In this document: in pieces, positions 24,528 to 33,952 of the stretch | Layout: every line of letters begins with the position of its first letter | Numbering within the stretch: position 1 is the stretch's first letter | NCBI RefSeq assembly: GCF_031846525.1 | Contig: NZ_JAVRHM010000006.1 | Coordinates: 124,001 to 188,000 of the forward strand | Length of the DNA stretch: 64,000 nt | Source: Autumnicola patrickiae | GTDB lineage: Bacteria > Bacteroidota > Bacteroidia > Flavobacteriales > Flavobacteriaceae | Direction: 5' to 3' | Position numbers and translations under genes: made by a program | The notes under the pieces: generated by a model | The model's database searches: none | The model's input: the letters and a program-made list of their open reading frames with translations, nothing else | What the model was told of the DNA's origin: nothing

Positions 24528-25586
24528 TTAATCGTGAAGACCCAAAATTTTCCTTAGCTCTTCATCATCAGTTTGAGCACCGGCAAAGTCATCAAATTTC
24601 TTTTCTGTTGCCTGAATGATGAGATCTTGTATAAAAGGAGCTCCCTCTTTTGCTCCCTGCTCTGGGGATTTTATACAACATTCCCATTCCATAACAGCCC
24701 ATACATCACAACCATACTGGGTAAGTTTCGAAAATATGGTTTTAAAATCCACCTGACCATCTCCCGGGTGACGATATCTGCCTGCCCGGTTTATCCAGTC
24801 TTCGTAACCTCCAAAGGTTCCTTTTTTGCCAGTAGGATTAAATTCAGCATCCTTAACGTGGAACATTTTTATATAGTCATGGTAATGATCAATATATTCA
24901 ATATAATCAAGCTGTTGTAAAACAAAATGGCTGGGATCATATAGCAGGTTCACCCGCTTGTGATTCCCGGTTGCTTCCAGAAAACGTTCAAAAGTAACAC
25001 CATCGTGCAGATCCTCTCCAGGATGTACTTCGTAACAAACATCTACCCCCTGCTCATCAAAAGTGTTTAAGATAGGCATCCATTGTTTTGCAAGTTCTTT
25101 AAAACCCATTTCCACCAGACCTGCGGGACGTTGTGGCCATGGATGCGAGGTATGCCATAGAAGTGAACCGCTGAAGGTACCATGAACATCCAGTCCTAAA
25201 TTTCTACTGGCTTTTGCTGCACTTTTTAGCTGCTCTACTGCCCATTTTGTTCTTTTCTTTGGATTATTTCTATATTCTTCCGGAGCAAAACTATCGAACA
25301 TACTATCATAAGCCGGATGTACAGCTACCAACTGCCCCTGAAGATGAGAAGCAAGTTCTGTAATCTCCAGCCCATATGACTCAACCTTTCCTTTTAATTC
25401 ATCACAGTATGTTTTACTTTCACCAGCTTTTTTGACATCTATTAGTGCAGTTTCCCATGTAGGAATTTGTATACCCTTATATCCTAAATCTGCAGCCCAT
25501 TCACAGAGACCATCCAGGGAATTAAAAGGAGGTTTACTATCCATAAATTGAGCTAGAAAAACTGCTGGTCCTTTTATAGTTTTCAT
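24528..25586 (-). CDS. Sugar phosphate isomerase/epimerase (xylose-isomerase-like TIM barrel), ebo-adjacent
   Basis: This 352-residue cytoplasmic TIM-barrel protein of the AP-endonuclease-2 family acts on sugars or cyclitols. Metal-ligand positions are visible: Glu in CYEVHPGEDLHDG, Asp and His in LLYDPSHFVLQQ, His in MFHVKDAEF and Glu in AVMEWECC. MKTIKGPAVFLAQFM is the natural start. It is the last gene of the line MFS-Gfo/Idh-isomerase after eboF and lies 19 bases from the Gfo/Idh gene. A likely role is isomerising or eliminating a keto-sugar made by that oxidoreductase. Such enzymes cannot be given a substrate from sequence alone. A second family member lies at 40703-41590. Confidence 0.88.
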   Translation of the reverse strand: MKTIKGPAVFLAQFMDSKPPFNSLDGLCEWAADLGYKGIQIPTWETALIDVKKAGESKTYCDELKGKVESYGLEITELASHLQGQLVAVHPAYDSMFDSFAPEEYRNNPKKRTKWAVEQLKSAAKASRNLGLDVHGTFSGSLLWHTSHPWPQRPAGLVEMGFKELAKQWMPILNTFDEQGVDVCYEVHPGEDLHDGVTFERFLEATGNHKRVNLLYDPSHFVLQQLDYIEYIDHYHDYIKMFHVKDAEFNPTGKKGTFGGYEDWINRAGRYRHPGDGQVDFKTIFSKLTQYGCDVWAVMEWECCIKSPEQGAKEGAPFIQDLIIQATEKKFDDFAGAQTDDEELRKILGLHD

Positions 25587-25605
25587 TCTGATATATTTTT
25601 AATTC

Positions 25606-26745
25606 TTAATTATCGAGTTTTACCCAAACGTTGCCATTCTTATGTGATTCTATAGTTTTCTCAATAAAATTCACTCCTCTTACACCTTCTCTCAAATCTG
25701 GATATTCTCCCGTATGGAAGTTTTCATTTCTTACGGCTCTGGCTACACCTTTATAAATATTTCCCATAGAATCAAATATTCCCTCTGGATGTCCTGGAGG
25801 AAGTTTAGTGCCATCCAGGGAAATTTTACTGTTATAGGGATGTCCGGGCTTTAAAAGCTCCACCGGCTGACCTTCTTTCATAAAATATAAATAGTTTGGA
25901 TTTTCCTGCTCCCATTTAAATCCTCCTTTTTCACCGTATATCTTAACGGTGAGGTTATTTTCTTCTCCTGTGGCAACCTGGCTGGACCGGATAATGCCTT
26001 TAGCATAATCAGAAAATCTCACCAGTACGGTGCCGTCTATATCCATTTTATTATCTTCATAGAGATAATTAAGATCAGAAAGAATCTCACTTACCCTCAT
26101 ATCTGTAAGGTATTCGATCATGTTAAATGCGTGAGTCCCTATATCTCCTATGCAGCTGCTTATTCCAGCTTTTTCCGGATCCAGTCTCCACACAGATGAA
26201 CGTTTTTCCTTGTCATGAATAATTTCATTTATCCAACCCTGGTAATATTGAACATCAACTTTATGAATTTCACCAATCTCACCCGCAGCAATCATTTCCT
26301 TCATTTGCCGCACCATAGGGTAGCCAGTATAAGTATAAGTTACCGCAAAAACTTTTTGCGATTTCTTCCTTAAATTCTCAAGAGTTTTAGCTTCCTCATA
26401 AGTGGTTGTTAGCGGTTTTTCACAAATTACATGGAAATCATTTTCCAGCAACTGCTTGGCCATAGGAAAGTGCAGAAAGTTAGGTGTTAGTACAGAAATC
26501 ACCTGCATTCTTTCATTTTCCGGAAGAGATTTTTCCTTCTCTATGAGTGAATCCAGATCTTCATAAATCCTGTTGGTTGATAATCCTATTCCTTCAGCAA
26601 AGGCAATACTTTCTTTTAATTCAGGATTAAAAACTCCCCCCACAAGTTCAAACTGGTCAAACATTGAAGAAGCTATCCGGTGAAGAACACCAATGAGTGA
26701 GTCTCCTCCTCCTCCAAGGATGCCTAATTTAATTTTTGAATTCAT
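25606..26745 (-). CDS. Gfo/Idh/MocA-family oxidoreductase, ebo-adjacent
   Basis: This 379-residue NAD(P)-dependent dehydrogenase of sugars or inositols has a Rossmann start (LGILGGGGDSLIGVLHRIAS), the conserved E-K-P catalytic Lys in HVICEKPLTTTYEE, and a C-terminal alpha/beta domain. DIGTHAFNMIEYLTDM carries the His and Asp seen in family active sites. The GGGGDS loop instead of G-x-G-x-x-G is an uncommon variant. It lies 84 bases downstream of the MFS transporter and 19 bases upstream of the isomerase. Together these could import, oxidise and isomerise one sugar or cyclitol, possibly the precursor or product of the ebo pathway. Confidence 0.9.
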   Translation of the reverse strand: MNSKIKLGILGGGGDSLIGVLHRIASSMFDQFELVGGVFNPELKESIAFAEGIGLSTNRIYEDLDSLIEKEKSLPENERMQVISVLTPNFLHFPMAKQLLENDFHVICEKPLTTTYEEAKTLENLRKKSQKVFAVTYTYTGYPMVRQMKEMIAAGEIGEIHKVDVQYYQGWINEIIHDKEKRSSVWRLDPEKAGISSCIGDIGTHAFNMIEYLTDMRVSEILSDLNYLYEDNKMDIDGTVLVRFSDYAKGIIRSSQVATGEENNLTVKIYGEKGGFKWEQENPNYLYFMKEGQPVELLKPGHPYNSKISLDGTKLPPGHPEGIFDSMGNIYKGVARAVRNENFHTGEYPDLREGVRGVNFIEKTIESHKNGNVWVKLDN

Positions 26746-26829
26746 TCTAATAAATAATTTATTGGTTACAATTAAAATTCACTACTAAAAACATTAAAGT
26801 TCTTAAAAATTTTAGTTCATTACCAGAAC

Positions 26830-28059
26830 CTAATCCTCGCTTATTCCTTTGCCTTTTTTGGGGTCCCTTTGCCAAAAATAAAGAATGGTAAATAAGACAA
26901 TTAATATGACAGGAAACATTACCATTTTTTCTAATGTATCCTGTCCCGCAGCCAGCTCTAATGCAGTTCCAGAAAGCCCCTCAGCTGCATTCTCTTCCAT
27001 TGAATTATCAATCCAACTTCCAATAATTGGCTGAAAAATAGCAGTAGAGAACATTCCTACTCCTCCAATAACAGACATTCCCAAGGCACTACTCAGAGGA
27101 ACCCTTTGCGCTACAGCACCTACCATAACCGGCCAGAAATAGCATATACCTATTGCAAATATTACCGCTGCAATATAGGCCATTGGACCGGTAACAGTAC
27201 TAAACATATAAATCCCAATGGTTGCCAGAACTGCAGAAATCAGGAGCACCCCTGTTTGCCCTAATTTTCCCACAACGGGGCCTGCAAAATATCTTCCCAC
27301 AGCCATAAGACCGGTGGTAAGCGCCAGGATTATCATAGGCTCTGCTCCGCTGCTATTCAAAATAATTGTAACCCACTGATTGGGGCCGAATTCTGTAATC
27401 GCTGTAAGTGCCATACATACAAACAGGAATATGTAAAGCGGGCTTAGCATTGCTTTAAAGTTCTCCTTAAGAGATGAAGCTCCTTCCACCTGGGGCTCCG
27501 GAAAAGTTTTCCCAAAGAACAGGAAGGCATAAATAACAGTTGGAGCCATAATAAGCCACATTTGAGTTTCCCATGAAAAATCGAGATCTGTCATGAATTT
27601 GGATATAAGGGATCCAAGAAAAATCCCTCCAGGAAACCACATATGAAACCTGTTGAGCATTTTATTCATTCTAACACCAGAATACATATCGGCAATCATA
27701 GGGTTACAAGCCGCTTCTGTACATCCATTACCAAAACCTATGAAGAGCGTAGAGATAAGCAGGCCGGTATATCCCCCCGCGTAAATTGTTAGAATTATTC
27801 CTAAAGTATGAGCTACAAAAGCTACTGTCATTATATTTCTTGGACCAAAAGTATGATAGACCAACCCGCCTATAATCATTGAAATAGGCATTCCCAGGAA
27901 CCACATAGAATTAATGAATCCAAGTTGTTCTGCAGAAAGGCCGAATTCTTCTCCCAATTGTGGAAGGATTCCCGCTCTAATAGAGAAGGAAAAGGCGGTG
28001 GTTATAAGAGCAAAACAACTTCCATAAAATAAGGCATTTTTATTAAGGGATGCAGTCAT
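26830..28059 (-). CDS. MFS transporter (sugar/nucleoside-type), ebo-adjacent
   Basis: This 409-residue inner-membrane major-facilitator protein has twelve hydrophobic segments. Typical features are FINSMWFLGMPISMIIGGLV and the cytoplasmic loop before GPRNIMTVAFVAHTLG. FGNGCTEAACNPMIADMY resembles the FucP/NHS-type sugar and nucleoside porters of Bacteroidota. It lies 134 bases downstream of eboF, so it may be in the same transcript. Its association with the Gfo/Idh and isomerase genes suggests a sugar or cyclitol substrate, but no residue identifies it. The start at 28059 gives a normal short N-terminus. Confidence 0.88.
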   Translation of the reverse strand: MTASLNKNALFYGSCFALITTAFSFSIRAGILPQLGEEFGLSAEQLGFINSMWFLGMPISMIIGGLVYHTFGPRNIMTVAFVAHTLGIILTIYAGGYTGLLISTLFIGFGNGCTEAACNPMIADMYSGVRMNKMLNRFHMWFPGGIFLGSLISKFMTDLDFSWETQMWLIMAPTVIYAFLFFGKTFPEPQVEGASSLKENFKAMLSPLYIFLFVCMALTAITEFGPNQWVTIILNSSGAEPMIILALTTGLMAVGRYFAGPVVGKLGQTGVLLISAVLATIGIYMFSTVTGPMAYIAAVIFAIGICYFWPVMVGAVAQRVPLSSALGMSVIGGVGMFSTAIFQPIIGSWIDNSMEENAAEGLSGTALELAAGQDTLEKMVMFPVILIVLFTILYFWQRDPKKGKGISED

Positions 28060-28193
28060 GGGTTTTAATTTTATTAGTTAGATTATTAATAATTACAGAT
28101 TAATGTGAAAAAAATATTAAAATAGCTACAGCAATATAAATAAATAATTAATCAGGAACATACATTACGATATCAATATTAAAATGATAATCA

Positions 28194-29564
28194 TTATTTA
28201 AGATGTTTAATGATTAAATCGTACACATCTACGGAATCAATAGCTGTTTTTTCTAAAAGTTTCGGCTGTTGAGTAATAAAAACCGGCCAGTCCTCCTTCT
28301 CTTTACTAATTCTACCATGAGAACCTTTAACTAAGGTTGCATCCAGTGGGATCACATCCATAAGATATCTGAACCCCAGTTTTTTCTTCAGGAGGGTCAA
28401 TCCAATTTTTCCCTTCAGAAACTTAATTTTTGGATCAGCAAAGGTTTCAACGGGATCGTAACCCGGTTTTCGGTGAATATCCACTGTCCGTGCATAATCG
28501 GGAGCTTTTTTATCGTCCAGCCAGAAGTAATAAGTAAACCAGGATTTCTTGTCCGCCATAACCACTAAATCCCCTGCCCTTTCATGGTTGAGGTGATGAT
28601 CTTTTTTCCCCTCCTCATCCAGCACTAGTTCAATACCCGGAATCCCTTCGAGAAGCTGCTTTACCGCAGGAATCTCCTGAGGATCATTAATATATATATG
28701 TGCTAGCTGATGGTCTGCGACCGCAAAAGCTCTACTGGCCCAGGTATCAAGGGTTTCAAGTCCTAATTCATCTTTTACTGAGACATATCCATTCTTCCGT
28801 AATACCCTGTTTATATGAACCGGATTATTAACATCTGTAATTCCGTATTCCGAAACGATCATTACTTCTGCTCCCTTACTTTCGTAATATGTGATAAGAT
28901 CTTCGCAAATCTTGTCTATCTCCTGCAAATCCTTCCCCATTTTAGAAAAATCTATTCCTACCCTTTGCAGGTTGTAATCCAGGTGTGGCAGGTAGACAAG
29001 GGTGAGTGTAGGATCGTGCCATTTATCCACAAGCATAGAAGCATCAGCTATCCACCGGGTAGATTCTATATTTGCGTTTGGTCCCCAAAAAGAAAATAAC
29101 GGAAATTGTCCCAACTCATTCTGCAACTTCTGGCGGAGATCCATAGGTTGGCTGTGGATATCCGGAAGTTTAAGGCCCGTGGCAGGATACAATGGACGCG
29201 GAGTGACGGCAAAATCTACTGTAGAGTTCATATTAAACCACCAGAACATATTCGCACAGGTGAAACTGGAATCCTCTTTTTTTAACTCCTCCCATATTTT
29301 GGGAGCCTGTACTAATTTATTGGACTGTCGCCAGAACTTAATTTCATATTCATCACGAAAGCACCAGCCATTACCAACAACTCCGTGCTCGGCCGGCCAT
29401 TTACCCGTAAAATAAGTTGCCTGAGAAGAACAGGTTACAGCAGGAAGCAGAGGTCTAATATTTACTTTTTTTCCTCCTTCAGACCATTTCTTCAGGAAAG
29501 GAGTATGTTCCCCAATAAGACGGGAAGATAGAGCTACTACATTTAGGACTACCGTTTTCTTCAT
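28194..29564 (-). CDS. eboF: EboF-like alkaline phosphatase superfamily protein
   Basis: This 456-residue hydrolase has the alkaline-phosphatase/nucleotide-pyrophosphatase fold. It opens with KKTVVLNVVALSSRL and contains the nucleophile region LLPAVTCSSQATYFTGKWPA and VVNGWCFRDE-type spacing. YLPHLDYNLQRVG and VSEYGITDV supply Asp/His metal ligands, and HLNHERAGDLVVMADKKSWF is typical. The ATG at 29564 overlaps the eboE stop in an ATGA junction, so this start is chosen over the upstream ATG at 29585. EboF acts last in the ebo line and may remove a phosphate from the transported metabolite. No signal peptide is visible, so it appears cytoplasmic. The family identification is by position and fold. 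Confidence 0.82.
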   Translation of the reverse strand: MKKTVVLNVVALSSRLIGEHTPFLKKWSEGGKKVNIRPLLPAVTCSSQATYFTGKWPAEHGVVGNGWCFRDEYEIKFWRQSNKLVQAPKIWEELKKEDSSFTCANMFWWFNMNSTVDFAVTPRPLYPATGLKLPDIHSQPMDLRQKLQNELGQFPLFSFWGPNANIESTRWIADASMLVDKWHDPTLTLVYLPHLDYNLQRVGIDFSKMGKDLQEIDKICEDLITYYESKGAEVMIVSEYGITDVNNPVHINRVLRKNGYVSVKDELGLETLDTWASRAFAVADHQLAHIYINDPQEIPAVKQLLEGIPGIELVLDEEGKKDHHLNHERAGDLVVMADKKSWFTYYFWLDDKKAPDYARTVDIHRKPGYDPVETFADPKIKFLKGKIGLTLLKKKLGFRYLMDVIPLDATLVKGSHGRISKEKEDWPVFITQQPKLLEKTAIDSVDVYDLIIKHLK

Positions 29565-30769
29565 TTTAAGTTTTTCTGTACCCATTGCAATTCCCGCACA
29601 ATAGAATCTACTATTTCCAACTGGATATCATCCGGAAGTACTTCCCAGGTATACGTTTCGACTTCCAGGTGATGAGTGATTTTTTTCTTCTTTATATATT
29701 CAAAAACTTCAAGAATATCCTCCTGAGTAGATTCAAGCTGACCGTAATTAGAGAGGAAGACAGGTACATGAAAATGGGTACGCCATTCACCTGCACCAGG
29801 ACTATTTAAATTATCCAAGGCTTTTGGTAAATCGGGATAATGAGTAAATTTTCCTTCGGAACTTTTTTCCACTACCTGGTGGAGATAAGTAGATTCTACA
29901 AATGGAGTCAGCGCATTCTTAACCCATTTCCTTTGTTCCATGCTTTCCGGCAGGTTAGCCTTAAGAGCGGCACTTATCTGGATCTTTCCAATCCTGATTC
30001 CTTCCGCCTCCAGCAGTGAAAAAACCTTTTCCGGTTTTTCATAAACAATAGCAAAGTGACATACATCATAACAAAGGCGAATATGGTTTTTCAGGCAGGT
30101 CTCTGCCTCTGTATCAGAAATATGTAACTGTTCCTTCAGGTATACCGTTCCCTGTGGAATTAGCCATTTATTATACCAATCAATTACTTCACGCGTATTC
30201 TCGAGCAGCCCATCTGGCTCCGGTTCGATATCCAGGTGCAGGACCTGACCTTTATCCTGCTGAATCTTATAGAGTTTTTCTGCAATTTTAGCTATATGAA
30301 GTGTCGCCTTTTGCAGCACTTCATTTTTATTTGTTTGTACAGGTTCCCAATACTTGTAAGAAAGAGGAGAGGTTGAAATACCTCCGTCCATTCCTTCCGG
30401 AAGAAGTCCGGACAATATATCGAAAAGCCGAAGGGTATAATCAACCCGTGCATTGGTAGTCCAATCAGGATGATGTACCTGATCTTTTACTGACTGATGA
30501 TGGAATCCTCCAAAAGGAAATCCGTTAAAAGTAAAGATATAACAATCATTATCAGCTAACCAGCTTTTAAAATCCGAAAGATTATCACCTTCCAAAATTG
30601 ATTTACTGGCTTCATCAGATAACCGAAGTCCGATTCCGAAAGCAGTATCAGGAGAAACTTCAGCTTTAATTTGCGGGATATATTTCTTTAAATTACTAAA
30701 AGTTTCGTCCCAGCTTTCCCCAGGATGAATGTTGGTACAATAGGTAAGATGATATCCGTTTGTATGCAT
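29561..30769 (-). CDS. eboE: EboE, metabolite traffic protein (xylose-isomerase-like TIM barrel)
   Basis: This 402-residue protein begins MHTNGYHLTYCTNIHPGESW, the characteristic EboE start. It contains LHLDIEPEPDGLLE and RLCYDVCHFAIVYE, with acidic and His residues placed as metal ligands in the sugar phosphate isomerase fold. The ebo cluster was named in cyanobacteria, where it helps move a scytonemin precursor to the periplasm, and a related set occurs in Pseudomonas. What EboE does chemically is not known. It lies 77 bases after eboD and overlaps eboF by 4 bases. Confidence 0.88.
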   Translation of the reverse strand: MHTNGYHLTYCTNIHPGESWDETFSNLKKYIPQIKAEVSPDTAFGIGLRLSDEASKSILEGDNLSDFKSWLADNDCYIFTFNGFPFGGFHHQSVKDQVHHPDWTTNARVDYTLRLFDILSGLLPEGMDGGISTSPLSYKYWEPVQTNKNEVLQKATLHIAKIAEKLYKIQQDKGQVLHLDIEPEPDGLLENTREVIDWYNKWLIPQGTVYLKEQLHISDTEAETCLKNHIRLCYDVCHFAIVYEKPEKVFSLLEAEGIRIGKIQISAALKANLPESMEQRKWVKNALTPFVESTYLHQVVEKSSEGKFTHYPDLPKALDNLNSPGAGEWRTHFHVPVFLSNYGQLESTQEDILEVFEYIKKKKITHHLEVETYTWEVLPDDIQLEIVDSIVRELQWVQKNLK

Positions 30770-30846
30770 TGAATTATATTTATTCAGTATAATTTCTGTT
30801 GGAGCACCATGTTTTTAAAGATGATGAAAATTCCACTTCGTTGTAA

Positions 30847-31980
30847 TTACTCTTTCTGAAACTCTTCAAGCTTCTCTGCTGCCTTAAATATTAATTGGGT
30901 GTCCATTTCATGAACTTCAACTCCCTGACCAATATCGCTTAACAGCATTATGGTTAATTCCCCTCCTAAATGTTCCCGAAACTCTTCCAGTCCGTTTACA
31001 AGATTGTCTCCTGAAAGCTCCGGAATATGTATCGGAAATTTTAATTTTTTAAACAGAGAAATGATACGATTTAGATCTTCAACAGAAATTAAACCTTTCA
31101 GATAAGAATAGGTAGCATCCAGACAAATACCAATGCCTACAGCTTCTCCATGTCTTAACTCATAATTTGTAAGCTGCTCAAGTTTATGTGCCGCCCAGTG
31201 ACCAAAATCCAAAGGACGTGATGAACCCATTTCAAAAGGATCGCCCCCTGCAATATGATCCAGATGCATTTTGGCACATCGGTAAATTAATTCTTCCATA
31301 GGAGGCATTTTCCTTGCTGTGAGATCTACGGCATTTGCTTCCAGCCACTCAAAAAAAGAAGCATCCTTTATAAGGGCAACTTTAACAGCTTCAGATATAC
31401 CCGAACGCCAGTCTCTGTCGTCCAGCGTATTCAGAAAGGTACTATCATTAATGACTGCAAAAGGAGGAGCAAATGTTCCCAGGAAATTCTTCTTTTTATA
31501 AGCATTCACACTGTTTTTCACTCCTATGCCTGAATCATTTTGAGCAAGAACAGTGGTTGGTATACGAATATGCCGAATACCTCTATGAGCAATAGCCGTA
31601 GCAAAACCCGCCATATCAAGGATCGCACCTCCACCAATAGCTACAATAAAAGAATGCCGGTCTATTCCATACGTATTACTAGCATCCAGGATTTGCTCTA
31701 CGTAACGCTTGTTATTTTTCACGCCTTCCCCTCCCGGAACTATCATAGGATCTGCACAAAGAATAAAATGCTGTGAGTGAGCTTCAGCATATTTTTTAAT
31801 ATCACCACATAGAGAAGGATGTACTGTTGCTACTCCCTCATCTATAACAAAAAACACCTTTGCTACACGTGAATCCTTTACAGTATGTGCAAAAAGCGCA
31901 TTATTTAAACTGAAAATTTCTTCTGTGAAATGAACAGTATATTTAAATGGAACAGAAAACTTCTGTTTTATAGATTTCAT
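30847..31980 (-). CDS. eboD: EboD, 3-dehydroquinate synthase homologue
   Basis: This 377-residue sugar phosphate cyclase homologue keeps the NAD+-binding and metal-binding parts of dehydroquinate synthase: IVAIGGGAILDMAGFATAIA, IPTTVLAQNDSGIGVKNSVN, and the His region SRPLDFGHWAAHKLEQLTN plus LRHGEAVGIGI. No housekeeping aro genes lie nearby, and the ebo context argues against AroB. It may cyclise a sugar phosphate to a quinate- or valiolone-like product. It lies 33 bases beyond eboC and 77 before eboE. The true AroB is expected elsewhere in the genome. Confidence 0.9.
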   Translation of the reverse strand: MKSIKQKFSVPFKYTVHFTEEIFSLNNALFAHTVKDSRVAKVFFVIDEGVATVHPSLCGDIKKYAEAHSQHFILCADPMIVPGGEGVKNNKRYVEQILDASNTYGIDRHSFIVAIGGGAILDMAGFATAIAHRGIRHIRIPTTVLAQNDSGIGVKNSVNAYKKKNFLGTFAPPFAVINDSTFLNTLDDRDWRSGISEAVKVALIKDASFFEWLEANAVDLTARKMPPMEELIYRCAKMHLDHIAGGDPFEMGSSRPLDFGHWAAHKLEQLTNYELRHGEAVGIGICLDATYSYLKGLISVEDLNRIISLFKKLKFPIHIPELSGDNLVNGLEEFREHLGGELTIMLLSDIGQGVEVHEMDTQLIFKAAEKLEEFQKE

Positions 31981-32013
31981 CTAATCATTTTTAAAAGTTG
32001 CTCCTGAAGTTAA

Positions 32014-32934
32014 TCAGGTTACAGAGAATTTCTTTGCTATTAGCAGGGAAACCGGTAATAGCAATAGAACGACCAGGCCGTAAATCCAGCCTGCAAAAAC
32101 TGTTGCCAGGGAAGCATTAAGTACAATTAAAGAAAGAACACCTGCCTTTACTGCTTTTCCAATCAACTTGGGTTCCTGCTTCCTTAATGCTTTAATCAAT
32201 GGACGGAAGATAAGAAATGAGAACAGTACTACAAAAGGCATTACCTGCCACCAAACAACTTCTGAAAGGAAAGCAAGGACGATAATTGCCAAAATAATGA
32301 TACCATACATAACAGCTCCTCCTACAATGGCTTTTTTATTTCCACCATGTACTTCCCCCCTGCTTATCATAGTTATAGCTGCAATATAAATAACAGGAAG
32401 TAGGGCAATGAACCATAGATCCTGAATTGCAGCAGGGATAGCACTCATTCCCAGCAACAAATTTCCCCCTCTGCATAAGCCCATATTCACAGGGCCAAAA
32501 ATAAGCTGATGTTTCCCCCAGGCATTATATAGAACAGCAAGTATAGCCACCGCCAGGGCAATTATCGCACTAAGGACAGATACCTGCCAGGCAGCAACAA
32601 ACCCAATTATAAACAATATTACTGCCAGGATGCTGCCACTTAGAACTGAAGCTCTTCCACTGGGAATAGGTCTTTCCGGTCGTTCCTTTCTATCAAGCTC
32701 TGCATCAAAAACATCATTGAATACAATCCCTCCTCCATATAATCCTATCGTAGCTACAATAAGCCATAGTATAGAATTTGATAGAGAGGGAGTATACCCT
32801 ATTTCCGACGAAAAGAGTTGTAGAGCAGCTCCGGAGACAGCAAAACCAGCTAAAATATCTGCAATTGCAGTGACAATGTTTGCAGGCCGCATCAACTGTA
32901 TGTGAGCAAGAATAATATTCATCCTGATGTCCAA
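32014..32934 (-). CDS. eboC: EboC, UbiA-like membrane prenyltransferase homologue
   Basis: This 306-residue integral membrane protein of the UbiA superfamily has about nine hydrophobic segments. The first Asp-rich motif is present as NDVFDAELDRKERPERPIPS, matching N-D-x-x-D-x-x-x-D. The start LMRPANIVTAIADILAGFAV is typical of EboC and chlorophyll-synthase-like proteins. It may attach the ebo metabolite to an isoprenoid or handle a lipid-linked form in the inner membrane; this follows from family knowledge. A second ATG at codon 5 (32922) is possible. It lies 9 bases after eboB. Confidence 0.9.
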   Translation of the reverse strand: MDIRMNIILAHIQLMRPANIVTAIADILAGFAVSGAALQLFSSEIGYTPSLSNSILWLIVATIGLYGGGIVFNDVFDAELDRKERPERPIPSGRASVLSGSILAVILFIIGFVAAWQVSVLSAIIALAVAILAVLYNAWGKHQLIFGPVNMGLCRGGNLLLGMSAIPAAIQDLWFIALLPVIYIAAITMISRGEVHGGNKKAIVGGAVMYGIIILAIIVLAFLSEVVWWQVMPFVVLFSFLIFRPLIKALRKQEPKLIGKAVKAGVLSLIVLNASLATVFAGWIYGLVVLLLLPVSLLIAKKFSVT

Positions 32935-32943
32935 CGTACTTTT

Positions 32944-33855
32944 CTAATTTTCAATTATATCTGAAGATGAGTCACCTTCTACTTTTGGAGACTGTCCTCC
33001 TCTTAATACAGTATTCCCCGATAGCTTTTTTCGCTGATCTATTGGCTCGGCGTTTAACCAGTCGCTTTCTTTCATTTGTCCGCTCTGTCCATAAGCAGTA
33101 AGTGCATTTTGATAACAAGCGAGGTGGATAAGTTCATCTTCGATCCCCTTTTCTTTCATCAATTTTGCAGTTTTCGGAACAGCCAGCGGATCACTAATAC
33201 CCCAATCGGCCGCGCTGTCAACAATTATTCTCTCTGCACCGTATTGCCGAATGATTTCAACCATTCTCTCGCTACCCATTTTTGTATGCGGATAAATAGT
33301 AAAAGCAGCCCAATATCCTCTATCCAGTACTTCCCGTACCGTCTCTTCATTATTATGGTCTACCACAACCATAGAAGGATCAAGACCATGCTCTTCGCTC
33401 ACGTCCATACTTTTTATTGTTCCCCTTTTTTTGTCACGGTGAGGAGTGTGGATCATTACAGGTAAATCCACTTCTTTGGCAAGATCCAGTTGCAGGCGGT
33501 AATATTTATCTTCTGCTTTTGTCTGATCATCATAACCAATCTCTCCCACAGCAACAACTCCCTCTTTGCCTACATATAAAGGCAGTAATTCCATTACTTC
33601 TTCTGCCAAAGCTTCGTTATTAGCTTCTTTAGAGTTTAAGCCAATGGTACAATAATGTTTAATCCCGAACTGGCTCGCCCTGAATCGTTCCCATCCTACG
33701 AGGCTGTTAAAATAATCCTGAAAGCTCCCAACTTTTGTGCGGGGTTGACCTAACCAGAAAGCCGGTTCAATTATGGCTCGTATACCCGCCCGTTGCATGG
33801 CTTCGTAATCATCTGTTGTACGTGAACTCACATGAATATGAGGATCTATAAACAT
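32944..33855 (-). CDS. eboB: EboB, TatD-family metal-dependent hydrolase
   Basis: This 303-residue amidohydrolase-fold protein starts MFIDPHIHVSSRTTDDY, the first metal-binding H-x-H motif of TatD-like enzymes. Further ligands are seen in VGEIGYDDQTKAE (Glu), VMIHTPHRDKKRG (His), VVDHNNEETV (His) and RIIVDSAADWG (Asp), so the site is intact. In cyanobacteria and other bacteria EboB is a constant member of the ebo cluster; its substrate is unknown. It is not the DNase TatD itself, which has a different neighbourhood. It lies between eboA (97 bases) and eboC (9 bases). Confidence 0.9.
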   Translation of the reverse strand: MFIDPHIHVSSRTTDDYEAMQRAGIRAIIEPAFWLGQPRTKVGSFQDYFNSLVGWERFRASQFGIKHYCTIGLNSKEANNEALAEEVMELLPLYVGKEGVVAVGEIGYDDQTKAEDKYYRLQLDLAKEVDLPVMIHTPHRDKKRGTIKSMDVSEEHGLDPSMVVVDHNNEETVREVLDRGYWAAFTIYPHTKMGSERMVEIIRQYGAERIIVDSAADWGISDPLAVPKTAKLMKEKGIEDELIHLACYQNALTAYGQSGQMKESDWLNAEPIDQRKKLSGNTVLRGGQSPKVEGDSSSDIIEN

Positions 33856-33952
33856 AATATATTTTTTATAGTTATTAGATAAAACTAATTTTAGCTGATT
33901 TATTGAATTAAAACAGTCAATCTAATTTAGAAATACGAGTCATGGGCCGTTC

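Noticed and set aside
30847..31980. Housekeeping aroB
   Set aside because: Its place between eboC and eboE makes the ebo-type sugar phosphate cyclase homologue more likely.
32944..33855. Housekeeping TatD DNase
   Set aside because: Length (303), start motif and ebo context point to EboB.
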